Source of the DNA: Hymenoscyphus infarciens
Lineage: Eukaryota > Ascomycota > Leotiomycetes > Helotiales > Helotiaceae
Reading direction: 5' to 3'
DNA: 21,826 bases
NCBI GenBank assembly: GCA_001414345.1
Contig: LLCB01000571.1
Location: 1 to 21,826, forward strand
The notes under the pieces are model-generated. The model was not told where the DNA came from and made no database searches. It saw only the letters and a list, made by a program, of their open reading frames with translations. Positions 1 through 9,294 of the stretch are shown here, one piece after another. The position numbers and the translations under genes were made by a program. How positions within the stretch are numbered: the stretch's first letter is position 1; the number at the start of each line of letters is the position of its first letter.

Positions 1-580
1 AGTCTATTTACTTAGAAAGTAATAAGTCTATTAGTCTATTATTTAGTACTAAGTCTACTTCTTTAATACCTCTTTAGTAATTAGTCTAGTTACTTTCTAA
101 GTAATAAGTTAATTTACTTAGAAAGTATTAAGTCTATTAGTCTATTATTTAGTAATAAGTCTACTTCTTTAATATCTCTTTAGTAATAAGTCTATTAGTC
201 TATTATTTAGTACTAAGTATACTTATTTAAAACTTCTTCTTTTATAATTTATCTATTTACTTAGAAAGTAATAAGTTTAGTTACTTTCTAAGTATTAAGT
301 CTATAAATCTATTATTTAGTACTAAGTCTACTTCTTTAATACCTCTTTAGTAACTAGTCTAGTTAATTTCTTAGTAATAAGTCTATTTACTTAGAAAGTA
401 ATAAGTCTATTAGTCTATTATTTAGTACTAAGTATACTTATTTAATACTTCTTCTTTTATAATTTATCTATTTACTTAGAAAGTAATAAGTTTAGTTACT
501 TTCTAAGTATTAAGTCTATTAGTTTATTACTTAGTACTAAGTATACTTATTTAATACTTTTTCTTTTATAATTTGTTTAT
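1..580. repeat. Degenerate array of AT-rich repeats with inverted motifs
   Basis: The motif AGTCTATTAGTCTATTATTT, followed by TAGTACTAAGT, recurs with small changes near 30, 135, 190, 305, 405 and 515. A longer segment starting ACTTCTTCTTTTATAATTT near 232 returns near 447, an offset of about 215 bp. Copies of CTTAGAAAGTAA alternate with the reverse complement TTACTTTCTAAG, so the array can form foldback structures. It starts at or before the window edge. Confidence 0.8.
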
Positions 581-600
581 TAACTTAAAATCTAGTTAAT

Positions 601-726
601 AGGCTTATAAATTAAGAAGCTTTTAAGCGAATTCTATATTAAAGTTATATAAAAAGCATATATTACGTAGTAGTAGTATCTTTTATTAGCTCTATAAAAA
701 GCCTTATAAATTAAGAGGCTTTTAAT
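601..726. repeat. Direct repeat pair within the left AT-rich block
   Basis: GGCTTATAAATTAAGAAGC followed by TTTTAA at about 602-626 is repeated at about 701-725 as GCCTTATAAATTAAGAGGC followed by TTTTAA. The spacing is about 99 bp. The copies differ at only a few positions. This is either a short tandem duplication or part of the degraded element. Confidence 0.6.
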
Positions 727-1797
727 AGTACTTTCTAGAGTATTTATATATAACTTCTTTAAAATAAGTAATAAATCCCTCTCTTAAAATAAGTAATAAA
801 TTAATCTTAAACGCTAGTATATATAGCCTATACTCTTATTATCTTATATCCCTAGCTTATATATTCTAATATCTCTAGTCTTAGCTATATTATAGATTAT
901 AATCAACTATTCTACTAGCTATAGTAGTAGTTTAAAGAGTATTAAGACGATCTTAGTAATAAAGAAGTATTATAATATTAAAATTAGGCTTAAATTAATT
1001 ATAGAGGAGAAGGAGGATTATATACTTTATATTAATAAAGAGAGTAAAATTTTTAGAATATTAAGTATACTCTATTATAATATTAGTATAAAAAATAAGA
1101 GAGTAAATAAAGTAAATAAATACTTATAGTACTTAGAAACTCTTTCTTAACTAAATATACTCTAAGTAACGTCTCTTTATATAAGTAGCTATAGTATAAT
1201 CGATTCTCTTTAAGATTAGAGTTATTAGTAGTCTATTATATAATAAGTAAAAAGTCTTATAAAATACGAGAGTATTTACTTATATATAGAATATAAATAG
1301 CTTAACTTTAGTAGTAGGAATAATACTTAGTAGTATTATTAATATATTAAGTTCTATTCTTCTTTATAGTTTCGAAAGAGATACTATAATTAAATTATTA
1401 TTATATATTTATTTATAAATTATAAGGCTTTTAAGAGTATATATAATAGACGTTCTTCTAGGTTAGAGTTATTAGTAAGAGGTATTATTCTTTAATAGCG
1501 ACTATTCTAGTAGGCTTTCTAGGTTTTAAGGTATATACTATATAAAAGACATATTAGTAGATATAATTAGAAGTATTTAAGAGTGTTTAAGAGTATTCTA
1601 GAGCCTTAGAAAGCTCTCTAGGCTATAGAAAGTATATACTAGACTGTGTAGACTTAGAGAGTAGTCTAATTCTATTTATATATAATAGCGCTATTTAAGA
1701 AGGTATATTAGAGGTATAAGAGACGTTAGAGCTATAGTTGTTTAAGATAACTTTAAGGCTATTTATAATTCTACGAGAAATAATTTTTAGAGTTACG

Positions 1798-2010
1798 TGT
1801 GATAGGCGATAAGATCGGACTTGAGCCTAATTAGGCTTAGGGGCCAAGACTTTTAGCGTGGGACCCCTTAGCGAGGACTGGCACTTCGACCTGGGAATAG
1901 TAATAAACTCTTCCTAGTTTACCTAGGAGAAGCACTGGTTTCAATTCACGGGTGACCCGGGAATTGCACTGTCTTCTATTTGTAGGTGACCTACTAATAG
2001 CAAATAAACA
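1798..2010. mobile_element. GC-richer hairpin-rich segment at the RIP boundary; possible solo LTR or element end
   Basis: Normal composition begins abruptly with TGTGATAGG at 1798, directly next to RIP-degraded DNA. The segment is unusually dense in inverted repeats: a perfect 14-bp palindrome AGCCTAATTAGGCT at 1824-1837; TCCTAG/CTAGGA at 1912-1917 and 1923-1928; a 25-base hairpin at 1942-1966 (CAATTC and CGGGT pairing with ACCCG and GAATTG, one mismatch); and GTAGGT/ACCTAC at 1982-1994. A TG start and short length would fit a long terminal repeat too short to be a RIP target. I found no clear CA end, no target-site duplication and no second copy, so the identity is uncertain. The right limit is arbitrary. 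Confidence 0.3.
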
Positions 2011-2649
2011 TTCCATTCTTCTATCTTCACTTTCAAAATTCTAAATAGTTTTTCAAGGGACCTTATGAGAATACAAACAGCAAAACCAAATAGAAAAGAG
2101 CTTCTTATAACTGCTCATCAAGTAATCAAGGCAACTTACACACGACTATAGCTTTCACGATACTCAAAAGGGAACAACACGTGAGCCAGCTGGGTGTACA
2201 TTAAAAATGCGCTTATGTTTCATATCCGTCAGTAGGAAATTAGTATATTCTGGAATTGAGAAAGTGGGGACAAAGTTGTGTTCAACTCTATGGAAAACGG
2301 CCGAGTCTGAAGACTTACAGACTCCAGTTATTCATTTGCAAACATAGTTCAAATAAAATTTAAAGGCAAAAAGGGGGTTTTCATAAAGTATTCATTCGCT
2401 TCGCCTTATTAGTTGTGTAAATCTTCCCTCGTTCTGATGTTCAGGCACGCTAAGAACAATCCGCAAAAATGAACCCACAATTCTACGCTCCATTGTACCC
2501 GTGAAAGAAGGGGAAAACATAAGAGAAGTACGTCAGACTCCAAGCCAGATGTCCATTCCCTCAAACACACCCCAATAAAGGCAAGTCCAAACCCCCACGC
2601 CTGGAAAGCGACCTCCCCAAGCTCGACCGAAACCAATTCCCCCAAAACT
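2011..2649. other. Intergenic, 3' side of the secreted-protein gene
   Basis: Composition is ordinary and no gene is supported. A minus-strand open frame at 2409-2915 overlaps the secreted-protein exon in another frame and shows no domain. This stretch probably carries the 3' UTR and terminator of the minus-strand gene ending at 2650, but no specific signal can be fixed. Confidence 0.5.
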
Positions 2650-3261
2650 TCAGTTGGGGCAACCCACATCCGGCGCAGTCTGTTTGACAATGATATTGTA
2701 CTGATCAGTGTCAAATCTTTGGCCGCAGGTACGGTAGATCTTTTGGAAGTCGTCGTAGTAGTAGCATCCGCCAAGGATATCCTCGGCGTAACTTGCGAGG
2801 TAGGCGCAGTTTGGCTCAATTCGGTAATCGTTGTCGTTGCAAAGGACAACTTCGGAAAAATTTGTACACGCAATTTGAACGCAGGTTCGACCGTTGACGC
2901 CGCATGTCCCTCCACGGGTTTTCAAGGCGTCGATGTCGGTGAGAACAGAGTAGGTAGGGACATAGGTCTAGGAATTGTTGGGGTTAGTTCATTCCTTTGA
3001 GAATTTTTGCGAGGCAAGCAAAAGTGTGGGTTTTTAGAACCCATCTACAACTTGTAATAATGAAGAAGGTGGTTCTATCCCAAAGAAGACATCGACTCTA
3101 AGAAATCGGGTACTCACCCATGGTTGAGCCGTATGAGCACAGCAGACAAGACCACTCTTGTTTCGTTCCTTGAGAACATCGAGGACCTCGGCGGATGTTG
3201 GCTTTGCAGATGCAAAAGAGAAAAGGCAAATTAAGGCAATGATCATCGTGAGAAACTTCAT
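2650..3261 (-). CDS. Small secreted cysteine-rich protein (effector-type candidate)
   Basis: Two exons on the minus strand: 3261-3118 and 2967-2650, with a 150-bp intron (donor GTGAGT at 3117, acceptor TTCCTAG ending at 2968, CTAAC-type branch site just upstream, phase 0). The product is 153 residues. Residues 1-19 form a signal peptide (MKFLTMIIALICLFSFASA, cleavage probably after ASA), and the mature protein has about 134 residues. Mature cysteines are at 40, 41, 70, 77, 82, 91, 102, 116, 129 and 151, an even number consistent with disulfides. The core reads C-x6-C-x4-C-x8-CNDN-x7-C, then a tail with CGQRFDTDQYNIIV. This resembles a lineage of small secreted fungal proteins of unknown function as I remember it; no search was made. 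The ATG has a good context (AACCATGA). Secretion is strongly indicated. A role in host interaction is inference from size, cysteines and closeness to RIP-degraded DNA. Confidence 0.85.
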
Positions 3262-3299
3262 GGTTGAAGTTGGGAATCGACTAACGAGGTGTAGTTCAT
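3258..3299 (-). promoter_or_regulatory. Possible uORF whose stop overlaps the start of the secreted-protein gene (ATGA)
   Basis: On the minus strand an ATG at 3299-3297 opens a 13-codon frame. Its TGA stop (3260-3258) overlaps the main ATG (3261-3259) as ATGA. Both starts share the context AACCATGAA. If the transcript begins upstream of 3299, translation of the main protein would depend on reinitiation or leaky scanning. The transcription start is unknown, so this may lie outside the mRNA. Confidence 0.35.
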
Positions 3300-3834
3300 G
3301 GTTAGTTGATGTGTTGAAAAGCAGTGTAGTGATTGCAAGCAGGGTATTCCGGGTCTGTCAGTGAATAGACAGAGTGGGTTAACTGGATATGTGGATGGCA
3401 AAGAGTTTGTTCAGACTAGAAAAAATACTTATAGACTTGAGAAGCAAATTAGTGTCTGTCCACGCTAGCTAAGCGAGCATTGGGGTGATTTTCAACATGG
3501 AGGGATGAGGGGTTATGATTCACGTAGAACCTGGATCAATAACAATTTTACTATCAGTGAATAATGCAAACTAGGCCTCGCAGATGAGCTAAAAGCTCCG
3601 GAAAACGAATGTGCCCAGTTCATTATCTATACTACTACTATGAGTAATTCCGAGTAGTCATAAGTCTTTACCATCATCCGTTTTTATTAATTGAAGTAGT
3701 TGTGTAAGACGCGATTGTCATCATTGGCAAGGGTTTCCTGATGATTGGATAAGCGACGGTCAGAGCATACTGTAAGAAAATCCCCTCATCTGAAATATGC
3801 CAGCCTAAAAATCTGAAGCACTCTGCACTCTACT
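3300..3834. other. Intergenic, upstream of the secreted-protein gene
   Basis: This is the promoter side of the minus-strand secreted-protein gene. Composition is ordinary. No gene, RNA or clear repeat is visible. No TATA box or known regulator site could be assigned with confidence. Confidence 0.5.
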
Positions 3835-4740
3835 CTATTGTCGATTCTCGTGCTTCTGAATAGTCACCTCCACACTGAAAGAATGACTGCACCCGTCTCT
3901 AACGCTTTGCAGTTCGTGGACACGCTCTTCCGAAAGGCCTTTGAAAGCACCCCACGTGCATTTTGCGAAAGGGCTGTTAGCAGGGAGAGGGACTACTAGC
4001 AATTTTGACTCTCTCATAAGGTTTGTCAACGTATACGAAACAGGGATCGAGGCCTGTGAAGGTGGTAGCTTGATATCGATGGGTTTAAATCAGTGGTTCC
4101 TGATCTGACAGTTTCCGACTTGACCCAGAGAGGGTTATCGGATGCATTTCTTGTCACTCAAAATAGACAACATAATCTGCGCGTTACTACTCATAGACTT
4201 GGGGGGCACTGGGTCGACATCTGTGCTGGTGAAATTCCGGGTAAAGGTCTTCATTGTGATGTTTTGCATATGCTAACACCTATTTCCCAGAATACCCGGT
4301 CGTCCTCGATTCTCAATGCCGTTGCTGGGTTCTTAAAAACGGTGTAAGACTGTAGACGTGGGTCACCACCTGTGATGCTGAACACGGTAGGTGCAAGTCC
4401 AAGGGAGTCCAGAGATGGCCAAGACGGGTTATCCAGGTTAATAATGGTAGCAACATGAGATTGGTTGAGCCAGGTGATATCAACGGAAAGTACATTGTTT
4501 TGAGCTACTGCTGGGGGGAGGTACCATTTATTCAAACCACACGACTCAGTATCGAGGCCCACAAAAGGGGTATTGAATAGGAGACCTTACCACTCTTGTT
4601 CCAAGAAATCATTACCTTTGCCCGGAAGCTACGAATACCTAACGTTTGGATAGACTCTCTGTATTTTCCAAGGTGATACCACAGACTGGTTAACAGAGTC
4701 GTCGAACATAGTCGCGTACTATATAAATTCATAGCTTACT
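3835..4740 (-). pseudogene. Broken protein-coding remnant, family not recognised
   Basis: Several minus-strand frames read like one protein cut into pieces. In order they are: a stretch with ISWNKSGKVSYSIP (frame of 4732-4532); after a frame change a long clean stretch with FVGLDTESCGLNKWYLPP and TWLNQSHVATIINLDNP (4562-4251); after another frame change a stretch with KTFTRNFTSTDVDPVPP (about 4240-4150), which reaches a stop; and, in the same frame beyond two stops, FKPIDIKLPP through LTNLMRESKLLVVPLP to a TAG at 3835. The residue composition of the pieces looks protein-like and they follow each other in order. Some breaks could be introns: a GTAAGG donor near the first break and a CCAGCAG acceptor would also give an in-frame join. 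At least the two stops around 4090-4150 are not explained by a clear intron. It could be a decayed gene or a poorly resolved multi-intron gene. Function is unknown. Confidence 0.35.
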
Positions 4741-5426
4741 ATTGCATTAAATTCAACAAAGGTACCTAGCCAAAGTTGCTACCCCCAACCAATCAGGTTC
4801 CATCGTCTAGAGTTAAAAGAGCTAGCACAAACAGTCTTCGTCTACAGATTACCCCTACACTTTGACATAGGATATTTTTTCATAATAGAGGGAAGCTCCC
4901 CTCCACTATTTTTACGCACATGGGCATACCAAGAGCGTCCCTCATCCCGTCACCATGGTTATCACAAACATTTTTTCACGCGCTAAAAGTAACAAACATA
5001 AAATGTAAATATGCTATAGTATTTCATGTTATACATGTTACGTGGTAGCTAATTACAACTTTTGTCACCTAGTACTCATGACTTGGGAGCACGTCAGCAT
5101 AATCTAGCCGTCAATAACATATAATCAAAGCACTCTCAATTAGACTTACGTTCTTATGCATAGTCGTTCTTGCGCAAAGTCTAAAACTCCCAAAACTAGT
5201 TGCATAGCACTAACTCTAGTCTTCTCTCTAGCCTCGCGACCATAGAAGTGGTGAAGCAGTTGTTGAGAAATAATATCAAAGCTCTTATTTACACGGATTA
5301 TGATGAGAAGAATTCCTACAGGAATAATTGAATCAAAAGAAGTCTACTATTTAACAATCTACGAACAACAAGAAACATAATTATCACTCTCACAATCAAC
5401 ACCAGCAGCGCTCAAGGGAAGGAAAA
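4741..5426. other. Intergenic, no gene seen
   Basis: The tract is moderately AT-rich and not RIP-saturated, since CA and TG are present. It lies downstream of the permease gene and upstream of the broken remnant. No open frame with protein-like content and no RNA gene was recognised. Confidence 0.5.
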
Positions 5427-7521
5427 TTACAAAAGACCATCAGAAGCTGGAGGTCCTTTATATACTATTTATAAAAAAACTTAAGTTAGCCAAAAACTCA
5501 TGTTTTCTCTCCCAACATGTCATATTCCCCTTTTCAACGCCTGAGCAGCGCGAAAAGAGGAGAGGAAAAAAGGGGAAAGGGAGCGGATTCATACCTTTTC
5601 GAGCCCATGCCCAGTACCAAATTGTGGCCATGACGCCGAATCCCACCAGAACTACACTCGCGTAATCTATTCATAAATTAGTTAGCAATCTGTAGTTGTT
5701 GAGATTTTGCGAAGTGTTAGCTGGCATGAGAAGCGAGGTTTCCAAGCCTGAGTCAAGCGAGAGAGGAGGTTTTCAACAAGACCCGAAGAAAGATTCCTCC
5801 CCTCTCATCCTTGCTCCCATGTCTTCTCATCTCAACTGCTCACCACCCCAGGAGACTCCATTACTTCTCATATTTCCTGTCCCACTCCCCAACCTCCCAG
5901 ATCCTCACCCACCACCACACCTAAAGCCCCGCCGGAGCCAAAAATAAAAAGGGGAGCACTCACTCATACTAATAGCTGTAACCGGTAAAACCCCCGGACA
6001 ACTAAACAGCACAACCTCAAACCCAATCCACCCAAGCGCAACAACATTAACCCCCGTCCCCACCGCAGTTCCCAAATTCCACTTCGCACCCCCAACCTTG
6101 TCCCTACGATCCCACAACAGTGAAATCGCAATCGGGATCGCATAACTAACAGCAAGCGCAATAACACCCACTGACACAAAAGCCGTGAACGCACTCGTAC
6201 TCCCCAAATTGATCAATCCTAACAGCATTTGCACAGCAGTGACGAGGGCAAGAGCGTTGACAGGGATTTTGAGACTAGGATGGACATAAGCGAATGTCGT
6301 GGGGAAAGGGAGAGCGAGGTCGCGGGCGAATGCCCAGGTACAGCGGGAGGCGGCTACTGTGATGGAGATGGAGCAGAATGCTGTTATTGCGAGGACTAGG
6401 AAAGTGAGGAATAGGCCGCCCCCTGGAGAACCCATTACGGTGTGAAATATATAAGGGAGGGCTTGAGCTACTGGTGCGCCAGTTATGTCGATTAGGTCGG
6501 GCATTGTTGCGCAGATTGGGATAATGAAAAATAACCCAGCGATACCGCCGACTGGGACGCAGAGGGCGATGGCTTTGGGTACGATTGTTGCTGGTTTTCA
6601 GTTAGTTTGACTCCTGATCAAAGACCCGGATTTCCATTCTGGGGGCACAAGAAGCGCGTTCCTCCCATCTTTCCAAAGAACTCGCACAAGAAAATAATTC
6701 AACCTACTAGGATCATTGACTTCCTCAGCCATGCTACTAATCATCCCAATAGCACTAAACGTATAAGCCGCCGGCAACAACCCAATAAAAAACGTAAATC
6801 CTCCCCACCCACTCAAACTAGTATCATAATGTCCCAGCGTATAAGCCGCAGAATGTCTCCCAACATCCGCCTTGACACTAAGCGCGATTAAAATAATAAA
6901 AATCGAAACAGCAGTCCAAGCAGCACAAATAGTATCCACCATAGGCAAAACTTTATTCCCAAATGCACAAATAACGAACGCACAGATACATATCAGATAG
7001 AAGATTAAAAGAAGTTGCCATGAAGAAACAACAAAATTAGGATGGTAGATCGCAATAGTCGCAGAAATGAGAGAAGCGAATCCGAAGTTCACGGATAGGG
7101 TAATAGTCCAGTTCCCAATCAACCATATCCACCCCGTAATAAAACTCAACAAAACCTTCTTCTTTTTCGCGATCTGGAAACTCCAGTAATAAGGTCCTGC
7201 ACTCGTCGGATACCGAGATGCAAGTTCTCCAAGCGAGAGAGCTACACATTCATCTAAAATAAGAACGACGAGCCAGCCGACAAAGACTGAGAGTTGACCG
7301 CCTCCATAAATAGCTGATATGAGGGGTCCGCCTTCGCCATATGGGATAGCGGCGATGGCGAGACTTTGGAAGAGAAGCGTGTAAAGAGAACGATTGCGCC
7401 GAAGTTCGGGGGTGTAGCCTAGGACCGTGAGGAAATTAAGATCTTGGGCTGTACCTGTGCTATTGGTTTCCGACGTCGTAATGTCGGGGGAGGTGGTTTT
7501 TTCGTCGGCTTCTAGAGACAT
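5427..7521 (-). CDS. APC-superfamily permease (choline/GABA/amino-acid transporter type, Hnm1-like)
   Basis: Four minus-strand exons: 7521-6708, 6590-5964, 5666-5595 and 5464-5427. Introns are 117 bp (GTAGGT...CCAG with CTAAC branch), 297 bp (GTGAGT...ATAG, branch GCTAAC) and 130 bp (GTATGA...ATAG, branch GCTAAC). All joins keep frame and rebuild family motifs: NDP|TTIVPKA, ISM|NYAS (the Asn codon is split) and WARK|VYKGPP. The product is 516 residues, the usual size for this family, ending in PPASDGLL. After a hydrophilic N-terminus (about 38 residues) come about 12 hydrophobic segments. Family marks include LGELASRYPTSAGPYYW in the early transmembrane region, the SSMAEEVNDP segment and an SISITVAASR stretch. 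It should be a plasma-membrane importer of a choline-like compound or small amino acid; substrate cannot be read from sequence. No lesion was seen, so it is probably functional. Confidence 0.92.
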
Positions 7522-8454
7522 GGTGTTGATGCTGTTGGATGTTGATTGGTTGGATTGGTAATGTCCAGGGATAGGAAGTTGGAGGTCGCGATAGGAGTTG
7601 GATTGAGGTATAGGATCCCTTGGAAGAGATGTCTTTCCTTGACAACTTGGAGGAAGACTTATCCGTATGGGGTCGTACGGTGAAACAACTCAATCGTAAT
7701 TCGTGAGAGTTGAGAAAGGTAATGAACTGTCGATGAACCCCACGTGATAAATAATTCTTGATTAGATGATGCTTGATGCAATGTAACGGCGGCGCTTGAA
7801 TTCACAACGCGAATCAGAGCATCAAAACAAAGAGACAGAATGTAAGACGAGCCATCAAAAACAACCAGAGGGATAAAATAAACTAAATAGCAGAAAGGAC
7901 TCGAGGAGCAATATGCGTTTCGAAACAGGCATGCCTTCCTCTTATCAGTAGTACAACCCTCCCATTCGCACTTCCCCTCACTTCCACACCACCAGGCGTG
8001 TGCATATGCTATCAACAAATAGGACCTAAAGCTTTGTAATTTCTGACCCGTACAGCGTAGCAGTGCGGCGCAAGAGATGGCCAGTACGACATCAAAAGGC
8101 ACAAAAAGCAATTATTGTCCCACCACTGAGATCATCTGTAGAATTTGAATCTCGCCATAATTAATCGCACTTGCAATCAAAGATAACAAACTCAACATCA
8201 AGTACCGATAAACTTTGACAGCTATCAAACAAGAAATAAGGAAGGGGGACCTTGAAGAAGTAACAGGAAACATTTCCTCAAAGCGGTTTCGTCCCCGGGC
8301 AAGTTAATAAACGTGGGGGTGGATACGACTTGTCCCATCTACCTAACCAATAGGGCTAGCACCCTTGATAGATCCCAACCTCCCTTTTAATTTTAAAACT
8401 ATACCACATCTAGGGATGTTACCTTTACGAAAAGCCAAGGTGCAATACGAATAA
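7522..8454. other. Upstream region of the permease; no supported gene
   Basis: This is the 5' flank of the minus-strand permease. A 150-codon minus frame at 7659-8111 has no recognisable domain, sits in the expected promoter/5' UTR and has no convincing splice partner, so I do not call it. From about 8380 the composition shifts towards AT. Confidence 0.5.
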
Positions 8455-8930
8455 AGCATAAAGTAAGGCCAAATAAGCTATATACTTTATTATATTACTA
8501 AGAGTTTTATTAGCTAATAGGAAGCCTCTATCTCCTGTCACGTGCTAGCGCTTACTTCGCTTACTTAAAAATTTTCTACTTTAGAACTTCTTTCCTAAAA
8601 TAACATTTTTCTATAATACTACAAGTAGCTTAAAGCACTCTTATAATATTAAACCGAAGAGCCTATAGCCTTAGTCTTAAAGTAAAAGCCTAATTTATTA
8701 AGATAAAGAACGTTAAAGGTGTCGATAAAGTAATAAAGTAATAAAGCGAAATATTAGTTATATAAGTAGCGAAACCGATTAGGATAAAGTAGTATAGAAG
8801 TAGGATAAAGAGGATATATTACTAAATAGAGAGGACGAAGACGAAGATAACGAGAGCGATGACGATTATTCTATATAATTATAATATAAATCATTACTTT
8901 TTATACTAAAAGGCCACATTTCAGTACTAT
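8455..8930. other. AT-rich RIP-like scar inside the gene island
   Basis: TA is enriched and CA/TG are sparse, with stops in every frame, like the large flanks but only about 0.5 kb long and less complete. It is probably the remnant of a short transposon insertion. It lies between the permease and the broken ammonium transporter. No coding content is recognised. Confidence 0.55.
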
Positions 8931-9004
8931 ATTTATGCACTTTTATGCCTAAAATTTAGCCCATAATAACGCCAACAGCCATATTACGCTTTACGCCAAA
9001 TGAG

Positions 9005-9028
9005 CGTTTCGTATTGCTTTACGAAACG
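9005..9028. repeat. Perfect 9-bp inverted repeat (hairpin)
   Basis: CGTTTCGTA (9005-9013) and TACGAAACG (9020-9028) pair perfectly around the 6-base loop TTGCTT. It lies just outside the AT-rich scar, in DNA with normal CA/TG content. It may be the end of a small non-autonomous element. It is not next to a gene stop in a way that suggests a terminator. Confidence 0.55.
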
Positions 9029-9294
9029 TAAGAATAAGCATCCCTAACCACATCACGTGTTGCATAAAATTCCATGTGTGAAATGCCGAGAATGGCACCT
9101 TTTCTTGACATATTTGAGACAATGGAAACGAGGAGATGACCAGGAAAAGGAAGTGTGGAGAGATTTGCCAAGACTAACGTTGAGAATCGTGTTGGTGTGT
9201 TATTCCATCATAAAACCTTAAGATCTTCTGGAATTCATGGAGGTAGCTGTCTGTATATCTTCTTTTATATCCTTCCAGCTCGCAGATATGAGAA

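Larger units (their letters stand above)
1..1797. other. RIP-degraded AT-rich block, left flank
   Basis: The tract is very AT-rich and the dinucleotides CA and TG are almost absent, while TA is everywhere. This is the expected residue of repeat-induced point mutation (C to T at CpA on both strands). Stops occur in all frames and no gene can be supported. The part from about 800 to 1740 has slightly more G and C and short open stretches rich in Lys, Glu and Ile codons (for example around 1000-1125). It may be an old transposon, but the family cannot be recognised. The block ends sharply at about 1797, where normal composition starts within a few bases. Confidence 0.85.

Noticed and set aside
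1860..1900. RNA polymerase III A/B boxes (tRNA or SINE) in the hairpin-rich segment
   Set aside because: TTAGCGAGGACTGG and CACTTCGACC only loosely resemble the boxes, their spacing is too short, and no tRNA fold was found.
2409..2915. 168-codon minus-strand frame overlapping the secreted-protein exon
   Set aside because: It overlaps the second exon of the secreted protein in another frame. The spliced model explains signal peptide, cysteines and splice sites far better.
5696..5947. 83-codon plus-strand frame rich in Pro
   Set aside because: It falls inside the 297-bp intron of the permease on the opposite strand.
7659..8111. 150-codon minus-strand open frame upstream of the permease
   Set aside because: No recognisable domain and irregular composition. 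It lies in the expected promoter/5' UTR of the permease, and no splice partner gives a convincing protein.
9041..9050. Telomere-like CCCTAA
   Set aside because: A single CCCTAA copy, no tandem array; none is present at either window edge.
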